Source: Macrococcoides animalis (GTDB lineage: Bacteria > Bacillota > Bacilli > Staphylococcales > Staphylococcaceae). Taken from it: a stretch of DNA of 64,000 bases. Below are positions 27,460 to 36,188 of this stretch, piece by piece. Under the pieces are notes generated by a model. That model saw only the letters and a list, made by a program, of their open reading frames with translations, searched no databases and was not told the origin of the DNA. The stretch spans positions 558,001 through 622,000 of the forward strand of contig NZ_CP179727.1 of the NCBI RefSeq assembly GCF_047425875.1, given 5' to 3'. How positions within the stretch are numbered: position 1 is the stretch's first letter; each line of letters begins with the position of its first letter. Position numbers and translations under genes: made by a program.

Positions 27460-27676
27460 ATAATTTCCTCCATTAATGCGCATCTCTCAGATGTTGCTGT
27501 TTATTTTATTAATCTTTTCTTATTAAGATTTACATATTATTATATATTGTAACATATTCGTAATATCATTTCTGTGTACAATATATTAATTTATACTGTT
27601 TCAAGAAAAATATCAAGACTTTTTACTCAATAATTATCATTTTTGTGTAATATGTGACATTAATAAGTCGTTTATT

Positions 27677-28639
27677 CTACACATTCATTTCTTTTTGGTG
27701 TAAGAAATCAATTTGAGCTAAAACTGTCTTTAGCCAATTAACATAACTTTCCTGTTGACGTTCTAATTCTATTTTAGACACCCATTTAAAATATAATTTA
27801 GAGCCTGGTTTCTTTTGCGATAACTTTGGCAAATGATAAGGTGCGATATTAGCGATATGTGGATATGTTTTATCTTGATGTAAACTTTTTAATGAGATAA
27901 TGAGATTACCTTCATTTGATATTTGCAATGCCCCGCTCCTATTAACATTTGCTGTATCTGTGCAAGAAGGACATTCAATTTTCTTACCTTCTAATACGAA
28001 TCCAGTACGATCAAAACGATTTGTCACAGCATAAATATCTTCTTGCATTGCTTGTTGTAATTCTTTAGGCAATAAGTTTTGACTGACCGCTTCTAAATGA
28101 AAGACATCTGAATAATAAATACGTGCAAGACTATATGCATCAATCCCCCATGTCGCTTCTTTACGTTTCTCTATATTTTCAAATAATTTCTTTTGGAATA
28201 ATGAGTACCCACGTGTTAATTCAAAGCGTGAACCCGATTGAATAATATAATCTTCTGTCTGATTTAACCGCGCTTGATCAATTTGAATTCCTCCAGCAAT
28301 TGCCATGTATACGCGTGTACCTTTCTTCGGTTGTCCAAAATAAAGCGTTTCACCTTTCTCCATTAAATGCACTTTCATTGGCATTATACGCTTATCATCT
28401 GTATAAGCATAAAACTCGGCCCCCATTAAAGCAATTAAAGTTGGCTCCATAAAGTGAATCTGTGGTGCCTGAAAAGTCATTTCAATTGTTGGTGTATTCA
28501 CAGGGTTACCAACTAATGCATTACCTAATATGTGTGATAATGTATCACATGGTCCATTTAATGAAATAGAAGCATCTTCATGATTTTCTATTTGTTGTAT
28601 CGTTGTATACAAACCTGCTGTTTGGAATATGATTGACAT
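27677..28639 (-). CDS. Biotin-dependent carboxyltransferase family protein (PxpC/KipA-like), orphan
   Basis: The protein matches the allophanate hydrolase subunit 2 / PxpC (KipA) family: GLYTTIQ at the N terminus, SLNGPCDTLSHILGNALVGN, the AIAGGI element and RFDRTGFVLEG in the second half. In most bacteria this subunit works with PxpB and PxpA in 5-oxoproline hydrolysis; neither partner is next to it. Sequence is divergent from canonical members, for example the usual QDxGR is replaced by TTIQQIEN. The ATG at 28660 overlaps the GAAGGGA site, so the ATG at 28639 is preferred (320 residues), although the spacing is long. Confidence 0.8.
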   Translation of the reverse strand: MSIIFQTAGLYTTIQQIENHEDASISLNGPCDTLSHILGNALVGNPVNTPTIEMTFQAPQIHFMEPTLIALMGAEFYAYTDDKRIMPMKVHLMEKGETLYFGQPKKGTRVYMAIAGGIQIDQARLNQTEDYIIQSGSRFELTRGYSLFQKKLFENIEKRKEATWGIDAYSLARIYYSDVFHLEAVSQNLLPKELQQAMQEDIYAVTNRFDRTGFVLEGKKIECPSCTDTANVNRSGALQISNEGNLIISLKSLHQDKTYPHIANIAPYHLPKLSQKKPGSKLYFKWVSKIELERQQESYVNWLKTVLAQIDFLHQKEMNV

Positions 28640-28705
28640 GGTTGCATTTTCCCTTCTCATTTAATTTACAGTATTAATAATATCTTTACATCAGTCAAAA
28701 GTCGT

Positions 28706-28736
28706 AAAAAAAATCTACCGCTTATGATCGGTAGAA
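28706..28736 (-). terminator. Terminator of the small membrane protein gene
   Basis: On the minus strand TCTACCG pairs with CGGTAGA across an 8-base loop, then eight T. It begins inside the last codons of the gene at 28722-28943. Confidence 0.85.
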
Positions 28737-28943
28737 TATATTGGTAATATCAATCAATATCGTTCTGAGACAAAAAGCGATAAACATAACGATTAGAAAT
28801 GACGTGACCATTGTCAAGTAAAGAATCGTTAGTGCATTTTTAGTTTTATCCTCTTTAAAAAGTTTAAGTATATATTGATTCATTATATAAACCATTAGCG
28901 ATAGACCTGCTAGAAGAAACAATATCATGAGTAAATTCATCAT
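28722..28943 (-). CDS. Small membrane protein of unknown function
   Basis: A 73-residue protein with two long hydrophobic helices (LLMILFLLAGLSLMVYIMNQYIL and LYLTMVTSFLIVMFIAFCL) separated by a charged loop KLFKEDKTKN. No family recognised. A GTG at 28952 overlaps the AGGTG ribosome site, so the ATG at 28943 is taken. It lies between the folate genes and the PxpC-like gene and has its own terminator. Confidence 0.6.
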   Translation of the reverse strand: MMNLLMILFLLAGLSLMVYIMNQYILKLFKEDKTKNALTILYLTMVTSFLIVMFIAFCLRTILIDITNIFYRS

Positions 28944-29027
28944 TATTATCACCTATTTTCGGATTTTGCACATTGTTAGCATTTATTATAACGCTTTTGA
29001 ATATATTAATAAACCAACAATATATTA

Positions 29028-30776
29028 TTATAAGGTTAATTGAACTGGAACCCACTCACGTAGGCTATTTATCATGTACACTTTTATCTTGTGTTCTTTG
29101 TACTCTTTAATAAATAATTCTAATCTTATTTCTTCTTCAACAAGCTTACCTTCATCCAATAAGGCAGCGCGCATACAGCCTTCTAAAATATAATCATGTT
29201 TCGGCGTGATGTAGTTACCGTCTCGCTCTATAACAACATTTCCGATATTAAACTCTAATAAATGTTCTCCGTCGTGGAATAATGTTAAATTTTCTGTTTG
29301 ATAGTGAGAACGCACAGAAGTTTTATATTGATGAAAATCAGTTGTAATGCATTTCATTTGTCGTAAGTTTCCTGTACTAGACGTTTCACCGAGTGCTTTA
29401 GTTGTCGTATTAACCGAACCATCTTGCGCGACTGTCACACGATACATTATTGTTTGAGACATTTCAAAAGTCCGATCAAAATATGATTGCAATGTATCTG
29501 GTTGATACTGAATTTTAAAATGCTTTAGTGCATTGATTAAACGACGCTGATGATATTCTTTTCGTTTAATAATTCCGTTTTCAACACGCATCGTTTCAAT
29601 TAAATGGAAGTCGTTAGGTATTTCTAGATCTATTTTAGCTTCTCTATCATCATTAATATATTTCAACACATTCGATTTTGCGATCATTTCCTTGTATTCA
29701 AGTTCTGGAATAGAATCAATTGTAATACCCCCTCCTACTCCGTATACAATTTCATCAGTGCAATGTTGATACTCAAGCGTACGAATCGGTACATTAAATA
29801 TGGCCACTTCATTCGGTATAATTAATCCAATTGTCCCACAATAAATAGAACGTGGTGTATCTTCTAACTCATTAATAATGCCCATCGTTGATTGCTTTGG
29901 TGCACCTGTTATTGAACCACACGGAAAGAGTGCTTTAAGGATATCGAATAATCCATATTGTCCAATATTCGCTGTAATCGTTGATGTCATTTGGTATACC
30001 GATAAAAAGCGCTCTATTGTAAATAAATGTGGTACAGCCACACTCCCTTTTGCCGCAATTTTACTTAAATCATTGCGCAGTAAATCAACAATCATTACAT
30101 TTTCAGCTTTATCTTTAACCGATTGATTTAAGAATTGATAATTGCTGGCATCAATTGCTTTATCATTACTTGTCGGCATTGTACCTTTCATCGGTTTTGT
30201 TAATATGTCTTTTGATTTCAGGTCATATTGAAAGAACAATTCTGGCGAGATACTTACAATCGTTTGCGTATCATCTTCTATATATGCCGTGTAATGTCCA
30301 TGTTGCTTTGAGAGCTTTTCATAAATTGAGTATAAATTGGATTCTAAATTCTTCGCGGTTAAACGTGTTGTGTAATTGACTTGATATGTATTACCTAATC
30401 TAATTTCATCTTGAATTGCTTCTATTTGTTGAATGATTGTCGCTTTATCATGCATAAATTCAAATTCTAATGTTACTTCTTTATTGACTTGTTTAAAACA
30501 TGACGCATCATCTTTATCAAAATAATACAATTTAATCAAATCACCATGTTTATCGTTCCTCATACTTTTCTTCACTTTTAATAACGGATCAAATAAATGA
30601 CTTGCTTCATATTGCATGATAACTACGACAATGTCATTACTCATTTCTGCGTCCATTATTGCGACTTCAACATCTTCTGTGTGATTAATACTTACGACAC
30701 GTTTCGGATTAGACAATTGATAATGAAACTGTTTATCTTGATCGCCAATATATTTAAAATTTAATTCTGCTCTCAT
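29028..30776 (-). CDS. pabB: Bifunctional aminodeoxychorismate synthase component I / aminodeoxychorismate lyase
   Basis: A fusion of two folate enzymes. Residues ~80-355 are the chorismate-binding PabB domain, with VNYTTRL, PELFF, the SITGAPKQSTM motif and YCGTIG. Residues ~370-582 are a PabC-type PLP lyase (HLIETMRVENG, RRL, EFNIGNV, YILEGCMR). Together they convert chorismate and PabA-supplied ammonia to 4-aminobenzoate and pyruvate. The ATG overlaps the pabA stop by one base (TAATG), so the amidotransferase and synthase are made together. The fused order is common in Firmicutes and proteobacteria. Confidence 0.94.
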   Translation of the reverse strand: MRAELNFKYIGDQDKQFHYQLSNPKRVVSINHTEDVEVAIMDAEMSNDIVVVIMQYEASHLFDPLLKVKKSMRNDKHGDLIKLYYFDKDDASCFKQVNKEVTLEFEFMHDKATIIQQIEAIQDEIRLGNTYQVNYTTRLTAKNLESNLYSIYEKLSKQHGHYTAYIEDDTQTIVSISPELFFQYDLKSKDILTKPMKGTMPTSNDKAIDASNYQFLNQSVKDKAENVMIVDLLRNDLSKIAAKGSVAVPHLFTIERFLSVYQMTSTITANIGQYGLFDILKALFPCGSITGAPKQSTMGIINELEDTPRSIYCGTIGLIIPNEVAIFNVPIRTLEYQHCTDEIVYGVGGGITIDSIPELEYKEMIAKSNVLKYINDDREAKIDLEIPNDFHLIETMRVENGIIKRKEYHQRRLINALKHFKIQYQPDTLQSYFDRTFEMSQTIMYRVTVAQDGSVNTTTKALGETSSTGNLRQMKCITTDFHQYKTSVRSHYQTENLTLFHDGEHLLEFNIGNVVIERDGNYITPKHDYILEGCMRAALLDEGKLVEEEIRLELFIKEYKEHKIKVYMINSLREWVPVQLTL

Positions 30777-31339
30777 TATAAAGCTCCTTTAATAAACGAC
30801 TGTAGCATTTGTAATCCGTCAGTTGTTAGTATTGACTCTGGATGAAACTGAACACCGTAAATGGGTAATTTATTGTGTTTCACACCCATAACTATATTAT
30901 CTGCTGTCCAAGCGATTTGAATGAGTGGTAAATTGACTATATTTTTTGAACCAAGCGAATGATACCGTGCTACTTTCGTTGGTGATGCTAATCCCTCAAA
31001 AATCATACTGCCATCATGATATACATCTACTTGATGCCCATGTATTGGTTTTAATGCATGAATAGAATTTCCGTAATGCATCATAATCACTTGAAATCCT
31101 AGACATACACCGAGAATTGGAAGGTGTCCTCCAAAGTAATCTAACACATCATGTGCTAACGTAGCATCTTTAGGGTGACCTGGCCCTGGTGACAAAATAA
31201 TATGTGTCGGATTTAATTGTTGAATTGCTTCTATAGTGATTTCATCGATTGTTTTTATGATGACCGTTTCATTAAGCTGCTCTATGTAATGCACAATGTT
31301 ATATGTAAACGAATCATGATGATCTATCATTAATATCAT
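30776..31339 (-). CDS. pabA: Aminodeoxychorismate synthase glutamine amidotransferase
   Basis: A class I glutamine amidotransferase of 187 residues, with catalytic Cys79 in GVCLGFQ, His166 and Glu168 in VQFHPES, and the oxyanion SPGPGHP. It passes ammonia to the PabB domain of the next gene. It could also serve anthranilate synthase, but the one-base overlap with pabB points to folate. GAGG lies before the ATG. Its upstream region is shared with the divergent queC promoter. Confidence 0.94.
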   Translation of the reverse strand: MILMIDHHDSFTYNIVHYIEQLNETVIIKTIDEITIEAIQQLNPTHIILSPGPGHPKDATLAHDVLDYFGGHLPILGVCLGFQVIMMHYGNSIHALKPIHGHQVDVYHDGSMIFEGLASPTKVARYHSLGSKNIVNLPLIQIAWTADNIVMGVKHNKLPIYGVQFHPESILTTDGLQMLQSFIKGAL

Positions 31340-31415
31340 TTGAATGCCTCATTTATACTGTTTTATTAGAAAACGCTTTTATTGATTTAATGATTTTATT
31401 ATAGCTTTAATGTGT

Positions 31416-31421
31416 TATAAT
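31416..31421 (+). promoter_or_regulatory. -10 element of the queCDE promoter
   Basis: TATAAT lies 18 bases before the aptamer, so transcription would begin shortly before the riboswitch. The -35 region is weak. Confidence 0.55.
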
Positions 31422-31439
31422 GAGAAACGAAATTTAATA

Positions 31440-31509
31440 AGAGGTTCCTAGCGCACACCCTCTATAAAAAACTAGTTTGACATCTTGCTAGGGGAAGGTG
31501 TCTTTTTTT
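31440..31509 (+). promoter_or_regulatory. PreQ1-I riboswitch with transcription terminator
   Basis: AGAGG (31440-31444) pairs with CCTCT (31459-31463) as P1; the loop TTCCTAGCGCACAC and the A-rich tail ATAAAAAACTA (31464-31474) complete the H-type pseudoknot of the preQ1-I aptamer. The expression platform is a terminator: GACATCTT (31479-31486) pairs with AAGGTGTC (31495-31502), then seven T. The terminator loop GCTAGG (31487-31492) is complementary to CCTAGC (31447-31452) in the aptamer loop, giving a plausible antiterminated state without ligand. It switches queC-queD-queE off when preQ1 is plentiful. Confidence 0.95.
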
Positions 31510-31528
31510 ATTGAAATGAGGAATAAAT

Positions 31529-32197
31529 ATGGAAAAAAAATTAAACAACGATAAGGCGCTAGTCGTCTTTAGTGGCGGCCAAGATAGTACTACGTGTCTT
31601 TTTTGGGCTATGAAACGTTTTAGCAAGGTTGAAGTTGTGACATTTAATTACGGACAGCGTCACGTGCTCGAAATTGACATCGCTGAACAAATCGCAAATG
31701 AGCAAGGTGTAAAGCATCACATTTTAGATATGTCTCTGCTTTCTCAACTCTCACCGAACGCATTGACAAGTCATGACGTTACAATTACACATGATAGTGA
31801 CGTCCCAAATACGTTTGTACCTGCCCGTAATTTGTTATTTATGAGCTTTGCAGCAGCATTAGCCTATCAAATTGAAGCGACTCATATCATCACAGGCGTT
31901 TGTGAAACCGACTTCTCAGGTTATCCTGATTGTCGAGATAACTTTATTAAATCACTTAATGTAACGATTAATTTATCTATGGACGTTAACTTTGAAATTC
32001 ATACCCCATTAATGTGGTTAAATAAGAAAGAAACATGGCAACTAGCAGATAATCTTGGTCAATTAGACTACATAAGAAATAATACATTAACTTGTTATGA
32101 AGGTATTCCCGCAGACGGTTGTGGCGTATGCCCTAGTTGCATATTACGTAACAAAGGATTAACTGATTACTTAAATGAAAAGGAAGATTTACTATGA
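31529..32197 (+). CDS. queC: 7-cyano-7-deazaguanine synthase
   Basis: QueC converts 7-carboxy-7-deazaguanine to preQ0 with ATP and ammonia. The PP-loop ATP motif FSGGQDSTT is near the N terminus and the zinc-binding cysteines are near the C terminus (CYEGIPADGCGVCPSC). 222 residues. First gene after the preQ1 riboswitch; its stop overlaps the start of queD (ATGA). Confidence 0.97.
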   Translation: MEKKLNNDKALVVFSGGQDSTTCLFWAMKRFSKVEVVTFNYGQRHVLEIDIAEQIANEQGVKHHILDMSLLSQLSPNALTSHDVTITHDSDVPNTFVPARNLLFMSFAAALAYQIEATHIITGVCETDFSGYPDCRDNFIKSLNVTINLSMDVNFEIHTPLMWLNKKETWQLADNLGQLDYIRNNTLTCYEGIPADGCGVCPSCILRNKGLTDYLNEKEDLL

Positions 32198-32607
32198 TGC
32201 AACAATTATACCCGCAAGTAGACCACAACTTTGTTTACGAACTGAATAAAGATATGAATTTTTCAGCGGCACATTATATTCCTGATGCACGTGCAGGCGT
32301 GTGTAGTAGAACACATGGTCATACTTATTTTGTGAATGTTACGATTGCAGGCAACAATTTAGACGATATGGGCTTTTTAGTGAACTTCAGAGATATCAAA
32401 ACCATTATTAATGATACCTTCGACCATACTCTAATCAATGATTTACCCGAGTTAAAAGATAAAATGCCATCGACAGAGCTTGTCGCAAAAACGATATTTG
32501 ATATGATAGACAATCACTTATCTACGCTTGTTCATCAACCAAAATGTTTACAAGTCTTCTTACGTGAAACACCAACGAGCTACGTGGTTTATCGAGGTGT
32601 GCGATGA
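32194..32607 (+). CDS. queD: 6-carboxy-5,6,7,8-tetrahydropterin synthase
   Basis: QueD makes 6-carboxytetrahydropterin from dihydroneopterin triphosphate, the first dedicated queuosine step. Conserved elements: FSAAHYI with a zinc histidine, CSRTHGHTY with the catalytic Cys and two zinc histidines, and FDHTLIND. 137 residues. Start and stop both overlap neighbours by four bases (ATGA), so the three que genes are translationally coupled. A second ATG one codon downstream could serve instead. Confidence 0.96.
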   Translation: MMQQLYPQVDHNFVYELNKDMNFSAAHYIPDARAGVCSRTHGHTYFVNVTIAGNNLDDMGFLVNFRDIKTIINDTFDHTLINDLPELKDKMPSTELVAKTIFDMIDNHLSTLVHQPKCLQVFLRETPTSYVVYRGVR

Positions 32608-33314
32608 AAATACCAGTGCTTGAAATCTTCGGCCCAACAATTCAAGGCGAAGGTGCTGTAATAGGTCGTAAAACGATGTTTGTACGAACAGCAGGATGTG
32701 ACTTTAAATGTGACTGGTGTGACTCTAAATTCACTTGGGACGGAACTGCTAAAGACGATATTGAAATGTTGACAGCAGATATGATTTATAATCGCTTGCA
32801 ACAATTAGCACCACATAACTTCAATCATGTGACAATTTCAGGTGGTAATCCTGCACTCATTAAAAATTTTGCTACACTTGTCGAAAAACTGCATGCAAAT
32901 AATGTTGAGGTCGCACTTGAAACTCAAGGCAGCAAGTTTCAACACTGGATGACTGAAATAGATCAGTTAACCATTAGCCCCAAACCACCGAGTTCAAAAA
33001 TGAATCAAGATATACATCAATTGGATTTTGTCATTAATCAATTGGAGTACAATAAAATTTCTTTAAAAATAGTCATCTTTAATGATGAGGATTATGCATT
33101 CGCACAAAGGATTCATCACCGCTATCCGAACATTAAATTTTACTTACAAGTTGGAAATCCATACTTAGATGACACTGTAGAAAATCACTCTGAAAAATTA
33201 TTGACTCGTTATAAATTACTGATTGATAAAGTAATGCAAGACAATACGATGAATGACTGCTACATTTTACCTCAACTACACACATTATTATGGAGTAATA
33301 AAAAGGGCGTTTAA
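32604..33314 (+). CDS. queE: 7-carboxy-7-deazaguanine synthase (radical SAM)
   Basis: QueE performs the radical SAM ring contraction to 7-carboxy-7-deazaguanine. The cluster motif is GCDFKCDWC (CX3CX2C), preceded by EIFGPTIQGEG and followed by SKFTWDG, as in the Bacillus enzyme. Other family marks are TISGGNPAL and ISPKPPSSKM. 236 residues. Last gene of the coupled queCDE cluster; a hairpin with a poor T-run follows at once. Confidence 0.96.
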   Translation: MKIPVLEIFGPTIQGEGAVIGRKTMFVRTAGCDFKCDWCDSKFTWDGTAKDDIEMLTADMIYNRLQQLAPHNFNHVTISGGNPALIKNFATLVEKLHANNVEVALETQGSKFQHWMTEIDQLTISPKPPSSKMNQDIHQLDFVINQLEYNKISLKIVIFNDEDYAFAQRIHHRYPNIKFYLQVGNPYLDDTVENHSEKLLTRYKLLIDKVMQDNTMNDCYILPQLHTLLWSNKKGV

Positions 33315-33334
33315 TCTATGCATTGAACGCCTTA
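33303..33334 (+). terminator. Hairpin after queE, possible leaky terminator
   Basis: AGGGCGTT pairs with AACGCCTT around a 14-base loop. Only a poor T-rich tail follows, so read-through into the next gene is likely. Confidence 0.45.
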
Positions 33335-33379
33335 CTTGTTATAATTCTTTTATGTGGCTTAAAAAGGGAGGTAGAAATA

Positions 33380-33982
33380 TTGGAAAAAGTATTATTGCTC
33401 AATATATTCATAACCATAATAATATTTCTATATTTCTATAAAACTGAACTTAAAACGTCATATATCCCGATAATCTTTAGTAGCTTGATTGTCACATTAA
33501 TCAATTATCCTTTGATAGGTAATGGCAACTTTATCTCAAAGACACTTGTCTTATTCGTCACCGTTGCAAGTGTCGTACATATTTATTTAAGATATTATCA
33601 CTACGAACATTATCAAATTTATACGATATTTCATTGGCTCCATTTTATTTTTGCAATATTAATTAGTATAGGCATACCTTATATATTGCTCACAAGTAAA
33701 CAATCTCTTTATCAATCAAGCGCCTACTTAAGTGTGTCAATTTTTATATTAGGTTTAATACTTTATCAACTTTCAGAAGTCGATCGACCCATTCGTTGGT
33801 TTCAAATCGATTCTATCAATACGTATCGTTATATTAAACATCCTAAACAATTAGGAGAAATATTTTTTGCGGTAAGTTATATGTTGTTAACTCTCTTTCT
33901 ACCCTACAGTGTTGTGTATTTAGTCATCGGTATAAGTTATATTTACTATATTAAAAAAAGTCGATTATTCAAAGAATCCTAA
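33380..33982 (+). CDS. Membrane protein with isoprenylcysteine-methyltransferase-like C terminus
   Basis: A 200-residue protein with about six hydrophobic helices. Near the end, YRYIKHPKQLGEIFFA resembles the SAM-binding RHPxYxGE motif of the isoprenylcysteine O-methyltransferase (ICMT)/phospholipid methyltransferase superfamily. The family's arginine is a lysine and the tyrosine of the motif is a glutamine here, so catalysis is uncertain. The strong GGGAGG at 33366-33371 points to a TTG start at 33380 rather than the upstream ATG at 33323. It lies downstream of queE, probably read through from the riboswitch-controlled operon. Confidence 0.65.
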   Translation: MEKVLLLNIFITIIIFLYFYKTELKTSYIPIIFSSLIVTLINYPLIGNGNFISKTLVLFVTVASVVHIYLRYYHYEHYQIYTIFHWLHFIFAILISIGIPYILLTSKQSLYQSSAYLSVSIFILGLILYQLSEVDRPIRWFQIDSINTYRYIKHPKQLGEIFFAVSYMLLTLFLPYSVVYLVIGISYIYYIKKSRLFKES

Positions 33983-34092
33983 ATATATTGCATTAATATG
34001 TTTATTCATTTAAGTCACGGGTATCTATTAATATAAGCAAATAAGCTTATATGTTTTTATTCTAAGCTTAAATTATTAGGAGGTTTTATTAT

Positions 34093-34347
34093 ATGGGCTT
34101 TATTATTATGTTAATCGTCGGTGGACTTGTAGGTTGGGTTGCTGGAATGATTATGGGAACTGATATCCCAGGTGGAAAAATCGGTAACATTATCGCAGGT
34201 TTAATCGGAGCTTCAATCGGAAGCTGGTTAATTCCAGGTTTTGGTCCTGAATTCGGTGGCGTTTCAATTATTCCAGCATTAGTTGGTACAATATTATTAA
34301 TCGCTATTGTGTCTATCGTATTACAAATGATGCACAAACGTCGTTAA
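34093..34347 (+). CDS. GlsB/YeaQ/YmgE family small membrane protein
   Basis: An 84-residue, glycine-rich membrane protein with three hydrophobic helices: GGLVGWVAGMIMG, IGNIIAGLIGASIGSWLIP and IIPALVGTILLIAIVSIVLQ, ending in a basic MHKRR. This is the transglycosylase-associated (GlsB/YeaQ) family, often induced by stress and linked with Asp23 in other low-GC bacteria. TTAGGAGG precedes the ATG. A strong terminator follows. Confidence 0.9.
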   Translation: MGFIIMLIVGGLVGWVAGMIMGTDIPGGKIGNIIAGLIGASIGSWLIPGFGPEFGGVSIIPALVGTILLIAIVSIVLQMMHKRR

Positions 34348-34378
34348 TAAAAAAGCCCTTTGAGGGCTTTTTTTTATG
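34345..34378. terminator. Terminator between GlsB-like gene and YwiC-like gene
   Basis: AAAAAAGCCCT and AGGGCTTTTTT pair around TTG. It can serve both convergent genes. Confidence 0.92.
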
Positions 34379-34380
34379 GA

Positions 34381-35109
34381 TTAATTAAGATACTGTGTAA
34401 TAAATATGCCTACAAATAAGGTTATAAATACAGCATTTGCGATTTCAGCAATTCCTATTTTCATTGGTTTCATTTGTTTACCATAAAAAGCAATGGCTCT
34501 TACTAAACTTGGAACGAAAGCTAAACCAATTAATGGATGCACGAAGAATGCTAAAATCAATCCTAATATATGATATCCAAACGAAATATATTTGTATTTA
34601 ATATTCTTCTTCTCACGTATCATCGTCTTCACATAAAATGTTGTCCCAACAAAGTATAAAAAACTAATTAAAAATACATATATCATTTTGTTGTCGAGTT
34701 CTCCCTCTCCAATAAAGAAAGTTAAAATACCTGCAATTGAGAAGATTGTAATTGCACTAAAGTCATTAAGCAAATGGCGTTCATTGCGTTTTGAGGCAAA
34801 GTATAAATTAATCGCCCCGAATGGTAACATTGCTAAAAATAGAAATAACACACGATAATCATAAAATATAACTGGAATTAGTAATATCGTTGCAATGCTC
34901 AGAAATAAAAGACTCCCTTTGATATATCCAAAGTTCTTCTTACGTTGTTTCACATAAAATAATAAATTATCAATAAAGAAAAAAATCATAAACCATGCTA
35001 CAAAAAATAAAAGTTGATAAATATTAAAGGAACTTGCAAACATACCGAAAAGTACTGGCATAATAATCATAGCCCAAGCACCATGTTGGTTTGGTTTTTT
35101 AAATTTCAT
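34381..35109 (-). CDS. YwiC-like family membrane protein
   Basis: The N-terminal PNQHGAWAMIIMP is the signature of the YwiC-like family, followed by about eight hydrophobic helices with short basic loops. In Bacillus ywiC lies beside nitrate respiration genes; the function is unknown. A GTG at 35118 overlaps the GGTGAGGTG site, so the ATG at 35109 is used (242 residues). It is convergent with the GlsB-like gene. Confidence 0.85.
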   Translation of the reverse strand: MKFKKPNQHGAWAMIIMPVLFGMFASSFNIYQLLFFVAWFMIFFFIDNLLFYVKQRKKNFGYIKGSLLFLSIATILLIPVIFYDYRVLFLFLAMLPFGAINLYFASKRNERHLLNDFSAITIFSIAGILTFFIGEGELDNKMIYVFLISFLYFVGTTFYVKTMIREKKNIKYKYISFGYHILGLILAFFVHPLIGLAFVPSLVRAIAFYGKQMKPMKIGIAEIANAVFITLFVGIFITQYLN

Positions 35110-35149
35110 ATTATTCACCTCACCAACTATTGTACTAAAAGATATAAAT

Positions 35150-35206
35150 AAAATACCTCTTTAATTATATCAATTTTATGACGATATAATTAATGAGGTA
35201 TTTTTT
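35150..35206. terminator. Long bidirectional terminator
   Basis: AATACCTC, a mismatch, and TTAATTATATC (35153-35171) pair with GATATAATTAA, a mismatch, and GAGGTATT (35183-35202), followed by TTTTTT. It separates the aldo/keto reductase from the YwiC-like gene. Confidence 0.85.
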
Positions 35207-35219
35207 ATGACAATAACTA

Positions 35220-36059
35220 TTATTTTTTTAAATCTCCAACATTTACTTCATCAGGATCTTTAAATTGGCGTGCATCAATATTGATTTGATTAATTTCTTG
35301 TATATCATCTGTATCTAATTCAAATTCAAAAACATCAAAGTTTTCCTGGATACGCTGAGTATTACTTGACTTAGGAATTACAATACGCCCGCTATCAATA
35401 TGCCATCTAATAATAATTTGAGGAACAGATTTTTGGTATTTTTCTGCTATGCTTTTAAGGATTTCATTCTCAAAAAGTACTCCGCCGCGCATTAATGGAC
35501 TCCATGCAGTAACCAAAATACCTTGTGACTCACAATATGCTTGTAATTCACTTTGATTAAATATTGGATGATACTCAATTTGATTGACAACTGGTTTTAC
35601 TTTCGCAACTTCAAGTAACTTTTCTAAATGATGCTGCTTGAAGTTTGCTACACCTAAAGATTTAATTTTCCCTTCTTCATGTAACTCTTCCATCGCTTGA
35701 TAGCTCTCAATAAATAAATTATCATTTGGACACGGCCAGTGAATTAAATACAAATCAATATAGTCTAAACCCAGCTTTTCAAGTGATTTATTGAATGCAA
35801 GTTTAGTCTTTTCATAACCTTGATCATCATTCCACAGTTTTGTTGTAATAAATAGATCTTTGCGTGGTATACCACTATTATTAAGTGCTTGTCCTAAAGA
35901 TGATTCATTAAAGTAAAAATGTGCTGTGTCAAACGCTCGATAACCTGCATTAAGTGCAGATTCAATGACATGAGTCATTTGATCATCTGTGATTTTATAT
36001 ACCCCTAATCCGAGTACTGGCATTTCAATGTTGTTATTTAACGTAATTGTTTTAGACAT
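35220..36059 (-). CDS. Aldo/keto reductase
   Basis: A 279-residue NADPH-dependent reductase of the AKR5-like group. In order: LGLGVYKI, FDTAHFYFNE with the catalytic Asp and Tyr, TTKLWND with the lysine, LYLIHWPCPN with the histidine, the GVANF loop, and VIPKSSNTQRIQEN for the cofactor phosphate. It reduces aldehydes or small ketones; the substrate is open. AAAGGAG precedes the ATG. Monocistronic. Confidence 0.92.
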   Translation of the reverse strand: MSKTITLNNNIEMPVLGLGVYKITDDQMTHVIESALNAGYRAFDTAHFYFNESSLGQALNNSGIPRKDLFITTKLWNDDQGYEKTKLAFNKSLEKLGLDYIDLYLIHWPCPNDNLFIESYQAMEELHEEGKIKSLGVANFKQHHLEKLLEVAKVKPVVNQIEYHPIFNQSELQAYCESQGILVTAWSPLMRGGVLFENEILKSIAEKYQKSVPQIIIRWHIDSGRIVIPKSSNTQRIQENFDVFEFELDTDDIQEINQINIDARQFKDPDEVNVGDLKK

Positions 36060-36188
36060 TTAATTCACTCCTTTTGCTAAAGTGTACGTCTAATTATGAA
36101 TTTATTCAAAAGTTATGCAGTTATTGTAAGCTTATTATCATATTTTTTTGTATAATAAACTTGAAAAAATATATTGGAGGCGACTAAA

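Noticed and set aside
28864..29055. 63-codon frame between pabB and the small membrane protein
   Set aside because: It overlaps both real genes in another frame, has no ribosome site and no recognisable protein features.
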